64,000 nt of DNA from an uncultured Collinsella sp. (GTDB taxonomy: Bacteria > Actinomycetota > Coriobacteriia > Coriobacteriales > Coriobacteriaceae): assembly GCA_902479135.1 (NCBI GenBank), contig CABSNU010000007.1, positions 11,849 through 75,848 of the forward strand, given 5' to 3'. The notes below the pieces were generated by a model. That model was not told the DNA's origin. It worked only from the letters and a program-made list of their open reading frames with translations, and did no database searches. Position 1 is the first letter of the stretch. Each line of letters starts with the position of its first letter. The position numbers and the translations under genes were made by a program. This document shows positions 1 through 8,099 of the stretch, piece after piece.

Positions 1-2
1 CC

Positions 3-320
3 AAGGACGCCGCAGTGGTCGCAGCCGGCACCGGCTATATGCGCAGCTACATTTTCGACGCGATCTTTGCCGGCATTCACATTTGCTTTAGCGGCTTTTT
101 TGCCGCGTACGGCAAGAGCTACATCGGCTTTGCGCACAACGTGCTGGCCGTGGCGCTCATTCGCGTGCCGGGCGCGTGGCTGCTGTCGAACGCCTATTCC
201 GATACGTTGTTTCCCATGGGCATCGCCTCGCCTTGTGGGTCGATTCTTTCGGCAGCCATTTGCGTGGCGGCGTTTACGGTGCTCAACCGCCGCGGCACTT
301 TTGACAAGCTCGTGGCGTAG
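3..320 (+). CDS. MATE-family multidrug/toxin exporter, C-terminal fragment
   Basis: The reading frame is open from the first bases of the window, so only the last ~105 residues are present. They are hydrophobic with short polar breaks and read like the last transmembrane helices of a MATE (multi antimicrobial extrusion) antiporter, including a conserved-looking 'RVPGAWLL' helix start. Such proteins export cationic compounds in exchange for Na+ or H+ at the cytoplasmic membrane. The MerR regulator begins 55 bp downstream on the same strand, so the two may be one regulated unit. The family call rests on a short fragment; another polytopic exporter is possible. Confidence 0.7.
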   Translation, partial: KDAAVVAAGTGYMRSYIFDAIFAGIHICFSGFFAAYGKSYIGFAHNVLAVALIRVPGAWLLSNAYSDTLFPMGIASPCGSILSAAICVAAFTVLNRRGTFDKLVA

Positions 321-375
321 CAAGTCGACGCATGCCTAACACCTCTCCCCTGTTTTTACCGAAAGGAGCGGTCCT

Positions 376-1221
376 GTGACCGACATGCCAAGCGAACACA
401 CCGAGGGCCTGCTCCGCATTGGCGAGGTGGCGCGCCTGCTCAATTTGAGCGTGGGCACACTGCGCCATTACGAACAGATGGGGCTATTGGAGCCGGCATA
501 TGTCGATCCGGCGAGTGGGTACCGCTACTACGGATCGCGGCAGCTCTCCACCCTCAACACCATCGGCAACTTGCGCGTTCTCGACTTGCCGCTGGCCCAG
601 ATTCGCGAGTTTGTCACTACACGCGATATGGATTTGATGCAACGGCAACTGACCAAGCAACAGGAGTTAATTGAGCGCAAGCGGCGTGAGCTGGAGCGCA
701 TGTCGCGCAAGATTGACCAGCGGCTTGCCTTGCTTCATGGCGCTTTGAATACTGATCTCGACACCATTAGCGAAATCGAGGAACCCGAACTTCGCTGCGC
801 CACGCTGCACGAGCGCGTCAATCCCACCGACGCCTATTCGCTGGGATGGCATATCCGCCAGCTTCAGCAGGGGCAGCACGAAACCTTTGCCTATCTGGGC
901 AATCTGGGTGTGGGTATCGCGCCCGAACGCCTCGCCGCCGGCGATTTTGATGGCTACGACGAGGTCTTTCTGCTGCTCGATGACACCGATGATTACTTGG
1001 GCGATGTTGAGACGCGACCTGCCGCGCGCTGCCTGACCATAAGCTTCCGCGGCACGCACGGACAAGCAGCCCCGCGCTACGAGCGGCTGCTCAGCTATAT
1101 GCGCGAACGCAACCTGACGCCCGCCGGCCCGTCGCGCGAGATCGCCCTAATCGATGACATCATCAGCGATGACCCAGCGACCTACGTGACGCAGATCACG
1201 GTGCCGGTCTCTCTAGGCTAG
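376..1221 (+). CDS. MerR-family transcriptional regulator with effector-binding C-terminus
   Basis: The 281-residue protein starts at GTG, preceded by GAAAGGAG 7-8 bases upstream. Residues ~10-80 form the MerR winged helix ('RIGEVARLLNLSVGTLRHYE', then 'GYRYY'), followed by a long dimerisation helix (~80-130). The remaining ~150 residues fit a GyrI/BmrR-like small-molecule binding domain, as in BmrR, which activates multidrug exporters. Lying directly behind a MATE exporter, it is a reasonable candidate to control that transporter; this is inferred from position. No metal-binding cysteine pattern of MerR/CueR type is visible, which favours an organic ligand. Confidence 0.85.
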   Translation: MTDMPSEHTEGLLRIGEVARLLNLSVGTLRHYEQMGLLEPAYVDPASGYRYYGSRQLSTLNTIGNLRVLDLPLAQIREFVTTRDMDLMQRQLTKQQELIERKRRELERMSRKIDQRLALLHGALNTDLDTISEIEEPELRCATLHERVNPTDAYSLGWHIRQLQQGQHETFAYLGNLGVGIAPERLAAGDFDGYDEVFLLLDDTDDYLGDVETRPAARCLTISFRGTHGQAAPRYERLLSYMRERNLTPAGPSREIALIDDIISDDPATYVTQITVPVSLG

Positions 1222-1392
1222 ACCGAGCCTCGCCTCTAACTCGGTCAACGCCTCAAAGGCATCGCGAGATGCACCCGCCGCGCGCTCGCGCTCGGCAACG
1301 CAAATTCGCATCATTAAGCGCTCTTTTGCCTGCACTTGGGAATGCCTCGCGCGCCCTTCCACCTGCGAGCAATTGCGATTCTCGATATCCAT
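1213..1392 (-). CDS. Small conserved-looking ORF translationally coupled to ligA (59 aa, unknown)
   Basis: On the minus strand the ligA stop and a new ATG share one base (TAATG), and the end of ligA supplies a perfect GGAGG four bases before this ATG. The ORF encodes 59 residues rich in Arg, Glu and Ala with a helical, coiled-coil-like C-terminus ('FEALTELEARLGLA'). Its last 9 bases overlap the end of the convergent MerR gene. The coupling and ribosome site argue that it is translated; I do not recognise a family. It could be a small nucleic-acid-binding or accessory protein made with the ligase, but that is only inference. Confidence 0.45.
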   Translation of the reverse strand: MDIENRNCSQVEGRARHSQVQAKERLMMRICVAERERAAGASRDAFEALTELEARLGLA

Positions 1393-3620
1393 TACGCCTC
1401 CGGCACCTCACCAGTAGCTAAGATCTGCTCGAGCGCGTCCTCGTCCAGCACGGGCACACCCAGCTGCTCGGCCTTGGTGAGCTTGGAGCCCGCTTTGGGG
1501 CCGGCGACCAGATAGCTCGTCTTCTTTGACACACTGCCCGAAACCTTAGCGCCGAGCACCTTGAGTGCCGCACCCGCCTCGTCGCGCGTGCGGTTGACGA
1601 GCGTGCCGGTGAGCACGAAGGTCAGACCCGCAAGCGGCTGTGCGTCGGCAAGCTCGCCTGCCACGCCCGCGTCGGCCGCGGCTTGCGCGTGCGCGGCGCC
1701 CAAGTCGACCTCGAGCGACAGACCCGCCTGGCGCAGGCGCTCCAGCACGGCAAGGTTCTCGGGCACGGCCAGGAACTGCTTGACGCTCGCCGCAATCTTG
1801 GGACCGATGCCCTCGCACTCGGCGATGTCCTCTTCGCTCGCCAAGATGAGCTTGTCAATCGACAGGAATCGCTCGGCGATGACCTCGCCCACGCTCTTGC
1901 CCACATGGCGGATGCCCAGGGCAAACAGCACGCGACCGAGCGGCTGGCTCTTGGACTTGTTGAGCTCGGCGATGATTTTCTCGGCCGTCTTGAGGCCCAC
2001 CGGAATGGGGTCGCCCTTCTTGACGCCCTTTTTGCTGTTGGAGCTGGCGTACACGCGGCCCGTGTCCAGTCCGGCGATGTCGTCGACCGTGAGCTGGTAG
2101 AAGTCCGCGACGTCGTGAATCAGCCCGGCGGCGATCATCTTGTCGACAATCTCATCGCCTAGGCCATCGACGTCCATACAGCCGCGACTCACCCAGTGGA
2201 GCAGGCGCTCCTTGAGCTGTGCGGGGCAGTCGATGGACACGCAGCGGTAGGCAACCTCGCCGTCCTCGTGCACCACGGGGCTGCCGCACACGGGGCAGAC
2301 CTCGGGCATGTGCCAGTCAACGCTGTCGGCCGGGCGCTTATCGAGCACCGGGCCCACGACCTCGGGGATTACGTCGCCCGCCTTGTGCACGATGATAGTG
2401 TCGCCCTCGCGCACGTTTTTGCGGCGGATCTCGTCGATGTTGTGCAGCGTGGCGCGCGCGATGGTAGAGCCGGCGACCGTCACCGGGTCGAACTCGGCGA
2501 CCGGCGTGAGCACACCGGTGCGGCCCACCTGGATGCGAATTTCGCGCAGGACGGTCTGCTTTTCCTCGGGCGGGAACTTAAATGCAATGGCCCAGCGCGG
2601 TGCGCGGGCAGTAAAGCCCAGGTCGAGCTGCTGTTGGAAGCTGTCGACCTTTACGACCACGCCGTCGATGTCGTAGTCCAGGTCACCGCGATGCTCGAGG
2701 GCCTGGGCGCAGAACTCGTGGACCTCGGCCGGCGTGGCGCAACGAGCCACGTTGGGGTTGACGCTAAAGCCGGCGCTGCGCAGCCAGTCCAGAAACTCGC
2801 GCTGGCTGTGGACGTGCAGCGGATCGGTATCGGCGATGGCGTAGATAAAGGTGGCCAGGTCGCGACGTGCTGTGATCTTGGGATCCTTCTGGCGCAACGA
2901 TCCGGCGGCGGCGTTGCGTGGGTTGGCGAAGGGATCGCGACCCTCGGCATCGGCCTCGTCGTTTAGGCGCACAAAGCTGCCCTTAGGCATGTAAACCTCG
3001 CCGCGCACCTCGATGGTACGCTCGCGGTCGGCGCCCATGTGGGCGAGCGCTGCCTCGGACAGATGCATGGGCACATCCTTGATGGTGCGCACGTTGAGCG
3101 ACACGTCCTCGCCCGTGGTGCCGTCGCCGCGCGTGGCGGCGCGTACGAAGGTGCCGTTTTGGTAGGTAAGGGCCACGCCCAGGCCGTCGATCTTGAGCTC
3201 GCAGGTATAGGTGACGCTACCGGCGCCGAGCGCATCCTCGGCGCGCTGGAGCCACGTGTCGAGTTCGTCCAGATCCATGGCATCGTCCATGGAATACATG
3301 CGTGCCATGTGCGTGACCGGCGTAAACTGCTCGCTCACGTAGCCGCCCACGCGCTGGGTATAGCTGTCGGGCGTCACCAGGTCGGGGTAGGCCGCCTCGA
3401 TCTCCTGCAGCTCAACGAGCATTTTGTCGAAGGCGGCGTCCGTGATCTCGGGTGCGTCGAGCATGTAGTAGCGATAGGCGTGGTAATCGAGCTCGTGGCG
3501 CAGCTCAGCCGCGCGCGCTGCCGCCTGGGCATGGGCGTCGGCCGGTGCAGCGGCATCCGCGCTCGCGGGCGTTTCGGTATCGATGTCCACACCGTCACCA
3601 AACAGGCTCGATTGCTCCAT
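1392..3620 (-). CDS. ligA: NAD-dependent DNA ligase LigA
   Basis: A 742-residue bacterial DNA ligase that seals nicks during replication and repair using NAD+. The start at 3620 (MEQSSLF) has an AAGGAGTG ribosome site; the frame continues 40 codons further upstream but without such a site. Residues 35-110 contain the NMN-binding domain Ia ('YHAYRYYMLDAPEITDAAFD'), the adenylated lysine is K143 in the KxDG motif 'KIDG', the OB fold follows, then a four-Cys zinc site (CPVC...CVSIDC), helix-hairpin-helix repeats and a C-terminal BRCT domain ('LAGLTFVLTGTL' onward). The ~30-residue Ala/Asp-rich N-terminal extension is not part of the family core. The length is slightly above the usual ~670 residues because of that extension. 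Confidence 0.97.
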   Translation of the reverse strand: MEQSSLFGDGVDIDTETPASADAAAPADAHAQAAARAAELRHELDYHAYRYYMLDAPEITDAAFDKMLVELQEIEAAYPDLVTPDSYTQRVGGYVSEQFTPVTHMARMYSMDDAMDLDELDTWLQRAEDALGAGSVTYTCELKIDGLGVALTYQNGTFVRAATRGDGTTGEDVSLNVRTIKDVPMHLSEAALAHMGADRERTIEVRGEVYMPKGSFVRLNDEADAEGRDPFANPRNAAAGSLRQKDPKITARRDLATFIYAIADTDPLHVHSQREFLDWLRSAGFSVNPNVARCATPAEVHEFCAQALEHRGDLDYDIDGVVVKVDSFQQQLDLGFTARAPRWAIAFKFPPEEKQTVLREIRIQVGRTGVLTPVAEFDPVTVAGSTIARATLHNIDEIRRKNVREGDTIIVHKAGDVIPEVVGPVLDKRPADSVDWHMPEVCPVCGSPVVHEDGEVAYRCVSIDCPAQLKERLLHWVSRGCMDVDGLGDEIVDKMIAAGLIHDVADFYQLTVDDIAGLDTGRVYASSNSKKGVKKGDPIPVGLKTAEKIIAELNKSKSQPLGRVLFALGIRHVGKSVGEVIAERFLSIDKLILASEEDIAECEGIGPKIAASVKQFLAVPENLAVLERLRQAGLSLEVDLGAAHAQAAADAGVAGELADAQPLAGLTFVLTGTLVNRTRDEAGAALKVLGAKVSGSVSKKTSYLVAGPKAGSKLTKAEQLGVPVLDEDALEQILATGEVPEA

Positions 3621-3804
3621 AGCGGCACTCCTTCGCTCGATTTCAAACGGATACAAGAGTACCACCGGTCGCGATGGGGTCGAATAACCCTTTCGAACCG
3701 CACCGAATCGGCAGCCGCCAGACCGGAGTGGATCGCGCAATCAACTCATGCCCTTGCCATTTCTAAATGATCCGTTTCCCCATCCCCAACGGATCAATAA
3801 GAAA

Positions 3805-3840
3805 AGAGGGGCTGTCCTGCGTTGGCGGAACAGCCCCTCT
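3805..3840 (-). terminator. Intrinsic terminator downstream of htrA-like gene
   Basis: Perfect 11-bp arms AGAGGGGCTGT / ACAGCCCCTCT lie 26 bp beyond the htrA stop; on the minus strand the stem is followed by TTTTCTTATT. Confidence 0.85.
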
Positions 3841-3866
3841 GGCATCGGTATGTGCGATACGGCTCG

Positions 3867-5336
3867 TTAGTAACCCTGGCCGTAGCCTTGACCCTGGCCC
3901 TGGCCCTGCTGGCCCAGCAGCTCCTCCAGGTACTGGCGCAGCTGTTCATCGGTAATACCGCCGTTGCCGGTGTCGGTCGCGCTGTCGTTCTGCTGCTGGT
4001 TCTGCAGCTCCTCGTCGGAACCCAGCTCGACCGTGACCTTCTTCTCTTCCTTGCCGCGCATGAGTGTGATCTCGACCTTCTCGCCCACCTCGTGGCTGCG
4101 CAGCGCGATGATCAGGCCATCGGCGCTCGTAATCTCATCGTCGCCCAGCTTGGTGATGACGTCGCCCTCCTGAATGCCGGCCTTGGCGGCAGGACCGTCC
4201 TCGACGACGCTCGCCACGTATGCGCCGCTATCGGTGCTCAGCTTATTAGTGCGGGCGTTGAGCGCATTGACGCTCGAAAGCGTAGCGCCCATGTACGGAT
4301 GCACCGGCGTCTTGCCGTCGATGATCTGGTCGGCAATGTTCTTGGCGTAATTAACCGGAATGGCAAAACCCACGCCCGAGCTGGAGCCCGAATAGCTCTC
4401 GATGAGCGAGTTGATACCCACGAGCTCGCCGTTGTCGTTGACGAGCGCGCCACCGGAGTTGCCCGGGTTAATGGCGGCATCGGTCTGGATCATGTTGGCA
4501 TAGATGGTACTACCGCTGGTAGAGCTCATGGCCGTGGAGCGGTAGAGCGCCGAGACGATACCGGTGGAGACAGACTGCTCGTTGCCAAACGGCGAACCGA
4601 TCGCCATGACCCACTCGCCCACGTTGAGCTTGGAGGAGTCGCCGATCTCGATCGGGGTAAGCTTGGAGGCATCGGCATCCTTGAGCTTGATGACGGCGAG
4701 GTCGCTCGAGGCATCGTTGCCCACGAACTCGGCCTCGTAGGTGGTGCCGTCATCCATGGTCACCACGTACTGGTCGTAACCATCGACCACATGGTTGTTG
4801 GTGAGGATGTGGCCCTCGGTATCGAGCACAACGCCCGAGCCGACGCTGCCCGAGTTATTCGAATCGTCAGCAGACTGCGAAAGTGAGCCATTCTGGCTAC
4901 CGCTCGAAGTGGCGGTGATGGAAACCACGGAGGGCAGGGCCTTGGCAGAAACGGCCTCGGCCAGCGTGGTGTCCTCGGAATCAATCGTAATCTTTTGCGT
5001 CGAGGAACCCGAAGCGCCCGCCGTCACGGCATTCTTGCCACCACCGATATCGAGCGTGCCACTCATAATGAGCGCGATGACCAGCAGGGCGCCGCAGGCG
5101 CAGCCGGCAAGCGCTGTAATAAAGATCGGCAGCTTTTTGGTCTTGGTCTTGACCACCGTGTGCTTGTTTACAACCTGCTGGCTGCCAAGCGGCTTTCCGG
5201 TCTGCGTGTCGTAGGCCTGCACGTAGGGAATGTTGTTGCCATCGGCAGGCGTCGACTCCACCTGCACACGCGGCTGCTGTTGGGTCTCGCCGGCGTTGCC
5301 CGCATCCTGGGGACGCTGGGAATCGTACTCGCTCAT
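3867..5336 (-). CDS. HtrA/DegP-type membrane-anchored serine protease with PDZ domain
   Basis: 489 residues from the ATG at 5336 (MSEYDSQ), which follows GAAAGGATC. A cytoplasmic, Gln/Thr-rich segment (1-68) precedes one transmembrane helix (~70-92), so the protease faces outward. The S1C catalytic triad is visible: H182 in 'LTNNHVV', D212 in 'SSDLAVIKL' and S294 in 'PGNSGGAL'. One PDZ domain occupies ~370-455 ('VEDGPAAKAGIQEGDVITK'). The C-terminus is an unusual Gln/Gly/Tyr tract (GQGQGQGYGQGY). Family members degrade or chaperone misfolded envelope proteins under stress. It is bounded by terminators on both sides and is probably monocistronic. Confidence 0.93.
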   Translation of the reverse strand: MSEYDSQRPQDAGNAGETQQQPRVQVESTPADGNNIPYVQAYDTQTGKPLGSQQVVNKHTVVKTKTKKLPIFITALAGCACGALLVIALIMSGTLDIGGGKNAVTAGASGSSTQKITIDSEDTTLAEAVSAKALPSVVSITATSSGSQNGSLSQSADDSNNSGSVGSGVVLDTEGHILTNNHVVDGYDQYVVTMDDGTTYEAEFVGNDASSDLAVIKLKDADASKLTPIEIGDSSKLNVGEWVMAIGSPFGNEQSVSTGIVSALYRSTAMSSTSGSTIYANMIQTDAAINPGNSGGALVNDNGELVGINSLIESYSGSSSGVGFAIPVNYAKNIADQIIDGKTPVHPYMGATLSSVNALNARTNKLSTDSGAYVASVVEDGPAAKAGIQEGDVITKLGDDEITSADGLIIALRSHEVGEKVEITLMRGKEEKKVTVELGSDEELQNQQQNDSATDTGNGGITDEQLRQYLEELLGQQGQGQGQGYGQGY

Positions 5337-5365
5337 AGCTGCGATCCTTTCGTCAAATAACCAAA

Positions 5366-5389
5366 GGCCCGCCAAACATGTGGCGGGCC
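5366..5389 (-). terminator. Hairpin terminator downstream of the glnA-glnR-like operon
   Basis: Arms GGCCCGCCA / TGGCGGGCC with a 6-base loop; on the minus strand followed by TTTGGTTATTTG. It lies ~155 bp past the regulator stop, just upstream of the htrA start. Confidence 0.6.
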
Positions 5390-5543
5390 ATCATTGTTCA
5401 CGTTGAGTTGTACCCCAATATGCGGGCGTACGTGTATGAGAACGCAATCTTTTAGGAAGGCTTAAGTTCTGTTGCAGATTCGAGAGGGACCCGCACCTGC
5501 GTCAAAACCACTACAAAGGCGCCTGCCCCCCTGTGGTGAAAAT

Positions 5544-6206
5544 CTAGTCCTTAAACAGATAGCCCACGCCGCGGACGGTGGTGATGTGCGCCGCGATCTG
5601 CGGGCCCACCTTGGAGCGGATGCGTCGGATGTGCACGTCGACGGTGCGCGTGCCGCCGCAGTACTCAAAGCCCCACACGCGGTGCAGCAGCACCTCGCGG
5701 CTGTAGGCGCGGTTGGGGTGCGTCGCCAAAAAGCTCAGCAGCGAGTACTCCATCAGCGTCAGGTCAATGGGCTCGTTATCGAGTGTCACCTGGTAGGTAG
5801 CCAGATTAATCTCGAGGTTATCGATGTTGAGCACATCGTCGGCGGTGACGGTCTCCTCCTCGCCCATCAGGCGCTGCGCGCGAGCCTTGAGCTCGTTTGG
5901 CGTCGCCGTGGGGCACACAAAGTCGGCATGCGCGTGATTCGGCAGGCGCAGGGTACCGAGCGCCTCGTCGTCAACGATCACCAACATGGGAACGCCACCG
6001 CGATCGTCGAGCCACTTGGCAATCTGATCGATGCGGTCGCTGCGGATGCCGTCGGAGTCGAGGATCAGCAGGTCAAAGTCGTGCGCCGCAGTCGGCGAAT
6101 CGGGAGTGGCCAGACTCACCTCGACACCCAGGGTGGTCGTCAAGCTGCGGGCAAACTCGTGGAAGCGCGTCGTGCGCGCCATGAACAGGGCACTCTTATC
6201 GGACAT
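5544..6206 (-). CDS. GlnR-like atypical OmpR-type response regulator
   Basis: 220 residues from the ATG at 6206 (MSDKSAL), preceded by GGAGG; in-frame codons further upstream lie in the gap after the glutamine synthetase gene. The C-terminal winged helix is clear, with 'VWGFEY' and 'GGTRTVDVHIRRIRSKVGP', which closely matches the corresponding part of actinobacterial GlnR as I recall it ('GGTRTVDVHVRRLRAKLGP'). The N-terminal receiver keeps an aspartate at position 50 ('LLILDSDG'), the position also found in GlnR, but lacks the acidic pair after strand 1 ('ALFMARTT') and the Lys-Pro after strand 5. Phosphorylation by a kinase is therefore doubtful. Located 50 bp after the glutamine synthetase homologue, with no kinase gene nearby, it most likely controls nitrogen genes. 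Confidence 0.75.
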   Translation of the reverse strand: MSDKSALFMARTTRFHEFARSLTTTLGVEVSLATPDSPTAAHDFDLLILDSDGIRSDRIDQIAKWLDDRGGVPMLVIVDDEALGTLRLPNHAHADFVCPTATPNELKARAQRLMGEEETVTADDVLNIDNLEINLATYQVTLDNEPIDLTLMEYSLLSFLATHPNRAYSREVLLHRVWGFEYCGGTRTVDVHIRRIRSKVGPQIAAHITTVRGVGYLFKD

Positions 6207-6256
6207 ATCGGCCTCCAAAGAAATGAGCTCAATCGTACTGGAACAAGCCAGCGCGA

Positions 6257-7594
6257 TTAGGAGTTCGCCAGGTAGTGCTTGATCTCCCACTCGGTGATCG
6301 TAGACTCAAACTTATGCCACTCGTCGCGCTTCTTTTTGAGGAAGAAACTGTGGATGTGTTCGCCGAGGGCATCCTTCATAAACTGCGAGTCCTCAAACAC
6401 GTCGAGCGCCTCTTTGAGCGAGCGCGGCAGCGGCGCGTAGCCGGCCTCGACCATCTGGCGGTCGGTGAGCTTGAGCGTCTCGGCCGTGGCCTCGGGCGGG
6501 AGCTCCAGCTTGCGCTCGATGCCGTCCAGACCAGCCGCCAGCGTGACGGCGTTGACCAGGTACGGGTTGGCCATGGGGTCGGGGCTGCGAAGCTCGATGC
6601 GCGTGGACAGCTGCTTGCCGGGCTTGTAGACCGGAATGCGGACCATACTCGCGCGGTTGCGCAGGCCCCACGTGGCGTACTGCGGCACGGAGTCGCCACC
6701 CGTGGTGATGCGCTTGTACGAGTTGACCGTGGGGTTGGTGATGGCGCTGATCTCGCGCGCGTGCGCCAGGATGCCGGCCATGTAGTGCTTGGCGATATCG
6801 GAGAGGTGGTACTTCTCGTCGTCCTCGCCCCAAAAGACGTTGTTGCCGTCATGGTCGAACAGCGACTGGCACAGGAACATGGCGCTGCCGTCCTCGCCCG
6901 CCAACGGCTTGGGCATAAAGGAGGCGTGGCAACCGCTCTCGTAGGCCTGCTGCTTAATGATGAGTTTGGCCGTGGTGATGGCGTCGGACATGCTCAGGGC
7001 CTCGGCGTGACGCAGGCTCATGCCGTGCTGCGAGCGACCGGCGGCGTGGAAGGTGTACTCCACGGGCACGGACATCTTCTCGAGCGTGAGGACCGTGTTG
7101 CGACGCAGGTCGCGGGCGGCATCGCTCACCGAAAGATCGAAGTAGCCCACGTTGTCGAGCGGCTCGGGCGTGTGCTCGTCGGGGAAGTAGTAATACTCCA
7201 GCTCGGCACCCACGTTGAGCAGATAGCCAGCCTTCTCGGCCTTGCGGAACATGCGGCGCAGGGCATCGCGCGGGTCGCCGGCAAACGGCTTGCGATCGGG
7301 AGTGCACACGTCGCAGAACACGCGGGCTACGCCGTTGTGGCTCGGGCGCCACGGCAGGATCTGGAAGGTCGAAGCATCGGGGAACGCCAGCATGTCGGCT
7401 TCCTCGGGCGTGGCAAAGCCCTCGATAGCGGAGCCGTCAAAGCCAATACCCTCCTCAAAAGCGACCTCGAGGTCCTCGGGGCTAATGGCAAAGTTCTTGA
7501 GGCGGCCGAGAATGTCGACAAACCACAGACGCACAAAGCGGATGTCACGCTGCTCTACGGAGCGGAGTACGTAATCGATGTTCTGCTGGTTCAT
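6257..7594 (-). CDS. Glutamine synthetase homologue (GlnA2-like, GSI-alpha) with degenerate metal site
   Basis: 445 residues, start supported by AAAGGGGAG. The protein is colinear with type I glutamine synthetases and resembles mycobacterial GlnA2 ('FVRLWFVDILG', 'FEEGIGFDGSAIEGF', 'SFMPKPL', 'NPTVNSYKR', 'RIELRSPDP'). No adenylylation loop is seen. Aligning from memory to Salmonella GS, metal ligands E129/E131 (here 131/133, 'ELE') and E357 (in 'RIELRSPD') are retained, but E212 and E220 correspond to A184 and G191 ('FHAAGRSQHGM') and H269 to F240 ('GSAMFLCQSLF'). The flap 'YEAP' is 'GGDSVP'. Normal Mg/Mn-dependent glutamine formation is therefore uncertain; a different ligation reaction or a sensory role is possible. 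It is transcribed ahead of the GlnR-like regulator. Confidence 0.85.
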   Translation of the reverse strand: MNQQNIDYVLRSVEQRDIRFVRLWFVDILGRLKNFAISPEDLEVAFEEGIGFDGSAIEGFATPEEADMLAFPDASTFQILPWRPSHNGVARVFCDVCTPDRKPFAGDPRDALRRMFRKAEKAGYLLNVGAELEYYYFPDEHTPEPLDNVGYFDLSVSDAARDLRRNTVLTLEKMSVPVEYTFHAAGRSQHGMSLRHAEALSMSDAITTAKLIIKQQAYESGCHASFMPKPLAGEDGSAMFLCQSLFDHDGNNVFWGEDDEKYHLSDIAKHYMAGILAHAREISAITNPTVNSYKRITTGGDSVPQYATWGLRNRASMVRIPVYKPGKQLSTRIELRSPDPMANPYLVNAVTLAAGLDGIERKLELPPEATAETLKLTDRQMVEAGYAPLPRSLKEALDVFEDSQFMKDALGEHIHSFFLKKKRDEWHKFESTITEWEIKHYLANS

Positions 7595-7659
7595 GTCGCT
7601 CCCCTTTCTTTCGGGCGGGTTTCGACTGGTCTATATCGCAGATACTATCGCAGAAAAAT

Positions 7660-7675
7660 GTTTCCGCAGGGTTAA
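7660..7675 (-). promoter_or_regulatory. Candidate GlnR-box half site upstream of glnA homologue
   Basis: On the minus strand TTAAC-CCTGCG-GAAAC fits the published actinobacterial GlnR half box (gTnAc-n6-GaAAc). It ends 65 bp before the start codon; a possible -10 (TAGTAT) lies about 14 bp downstream. Only one half box is convincing. Confidence 0.4.
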
Positions 7676-7727
7676 AGCGTATCAAGCGCTCAAAAAACGT
7701 GGGCGAACAGGCTGGTATGACAAGTGA

Positions 7728-8099
7728 TTATCGCTCGGATTCGGAAACAATTTGCCTACACGCTCGTTCCAGCGCCGGAAACTCCATCGTCACCGCATCC
7801 CAAACAACCGATCGGTCGACATTGCAGTAATCATGCGCGAGGTAATTTCTCATGCCGATAATTCCACGCCACTCAATTTCGGGATGAAGCCGCTGCGAGC
7901 GTTCCGACAACTTGCCCGCTTCTTCCGTCACCCTAAGCGCGCACATCAAAAGGGAGTCCGCCAACGCCCTCGTCCGCACGTCATTCGCATGCAGAAACTC
8001 ATCCTCGGTGATATCAAAAGCCTTGATGCGCTCGTTCGTTTCAGCGATGGCCTCCAAGACCTCTTGGGCGCGGAGGCCGTCTGACTTACGCGCGATCAT
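7728..8099 (-). CDS. hepT: HepT-like HEPN ribonuclease toxin (DUF86)
   Basis: 123 residues, all-helical, with the HEPN toxin signature RX4HXY: 'RNYLAHDY' at ~90-97. In the characterised HepT-MntA system the HEPN protein is an RNase and the partner nucleotidyltransferase silences it by adding AMP to the tyrosine of this motif, which is present here. Its start overlaps the end of the antitoxin gene by 14 bp, so the two are co-translated. The stop is followed by the glnA promoter region. The function is assigned by family; activity is not shown. Confidence 0.85.
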   Translation of the reverse strand: MIARKSDGLRAQEVLEAIAETNERIKAFDITEDEFLHANDVRTRALADSLLMCALRVTEEAGKLSERSQRLHPEIEWRGIIGMRNYLAHDYCNVDRSVVWDAVTMEFPALERACRQIVSESER

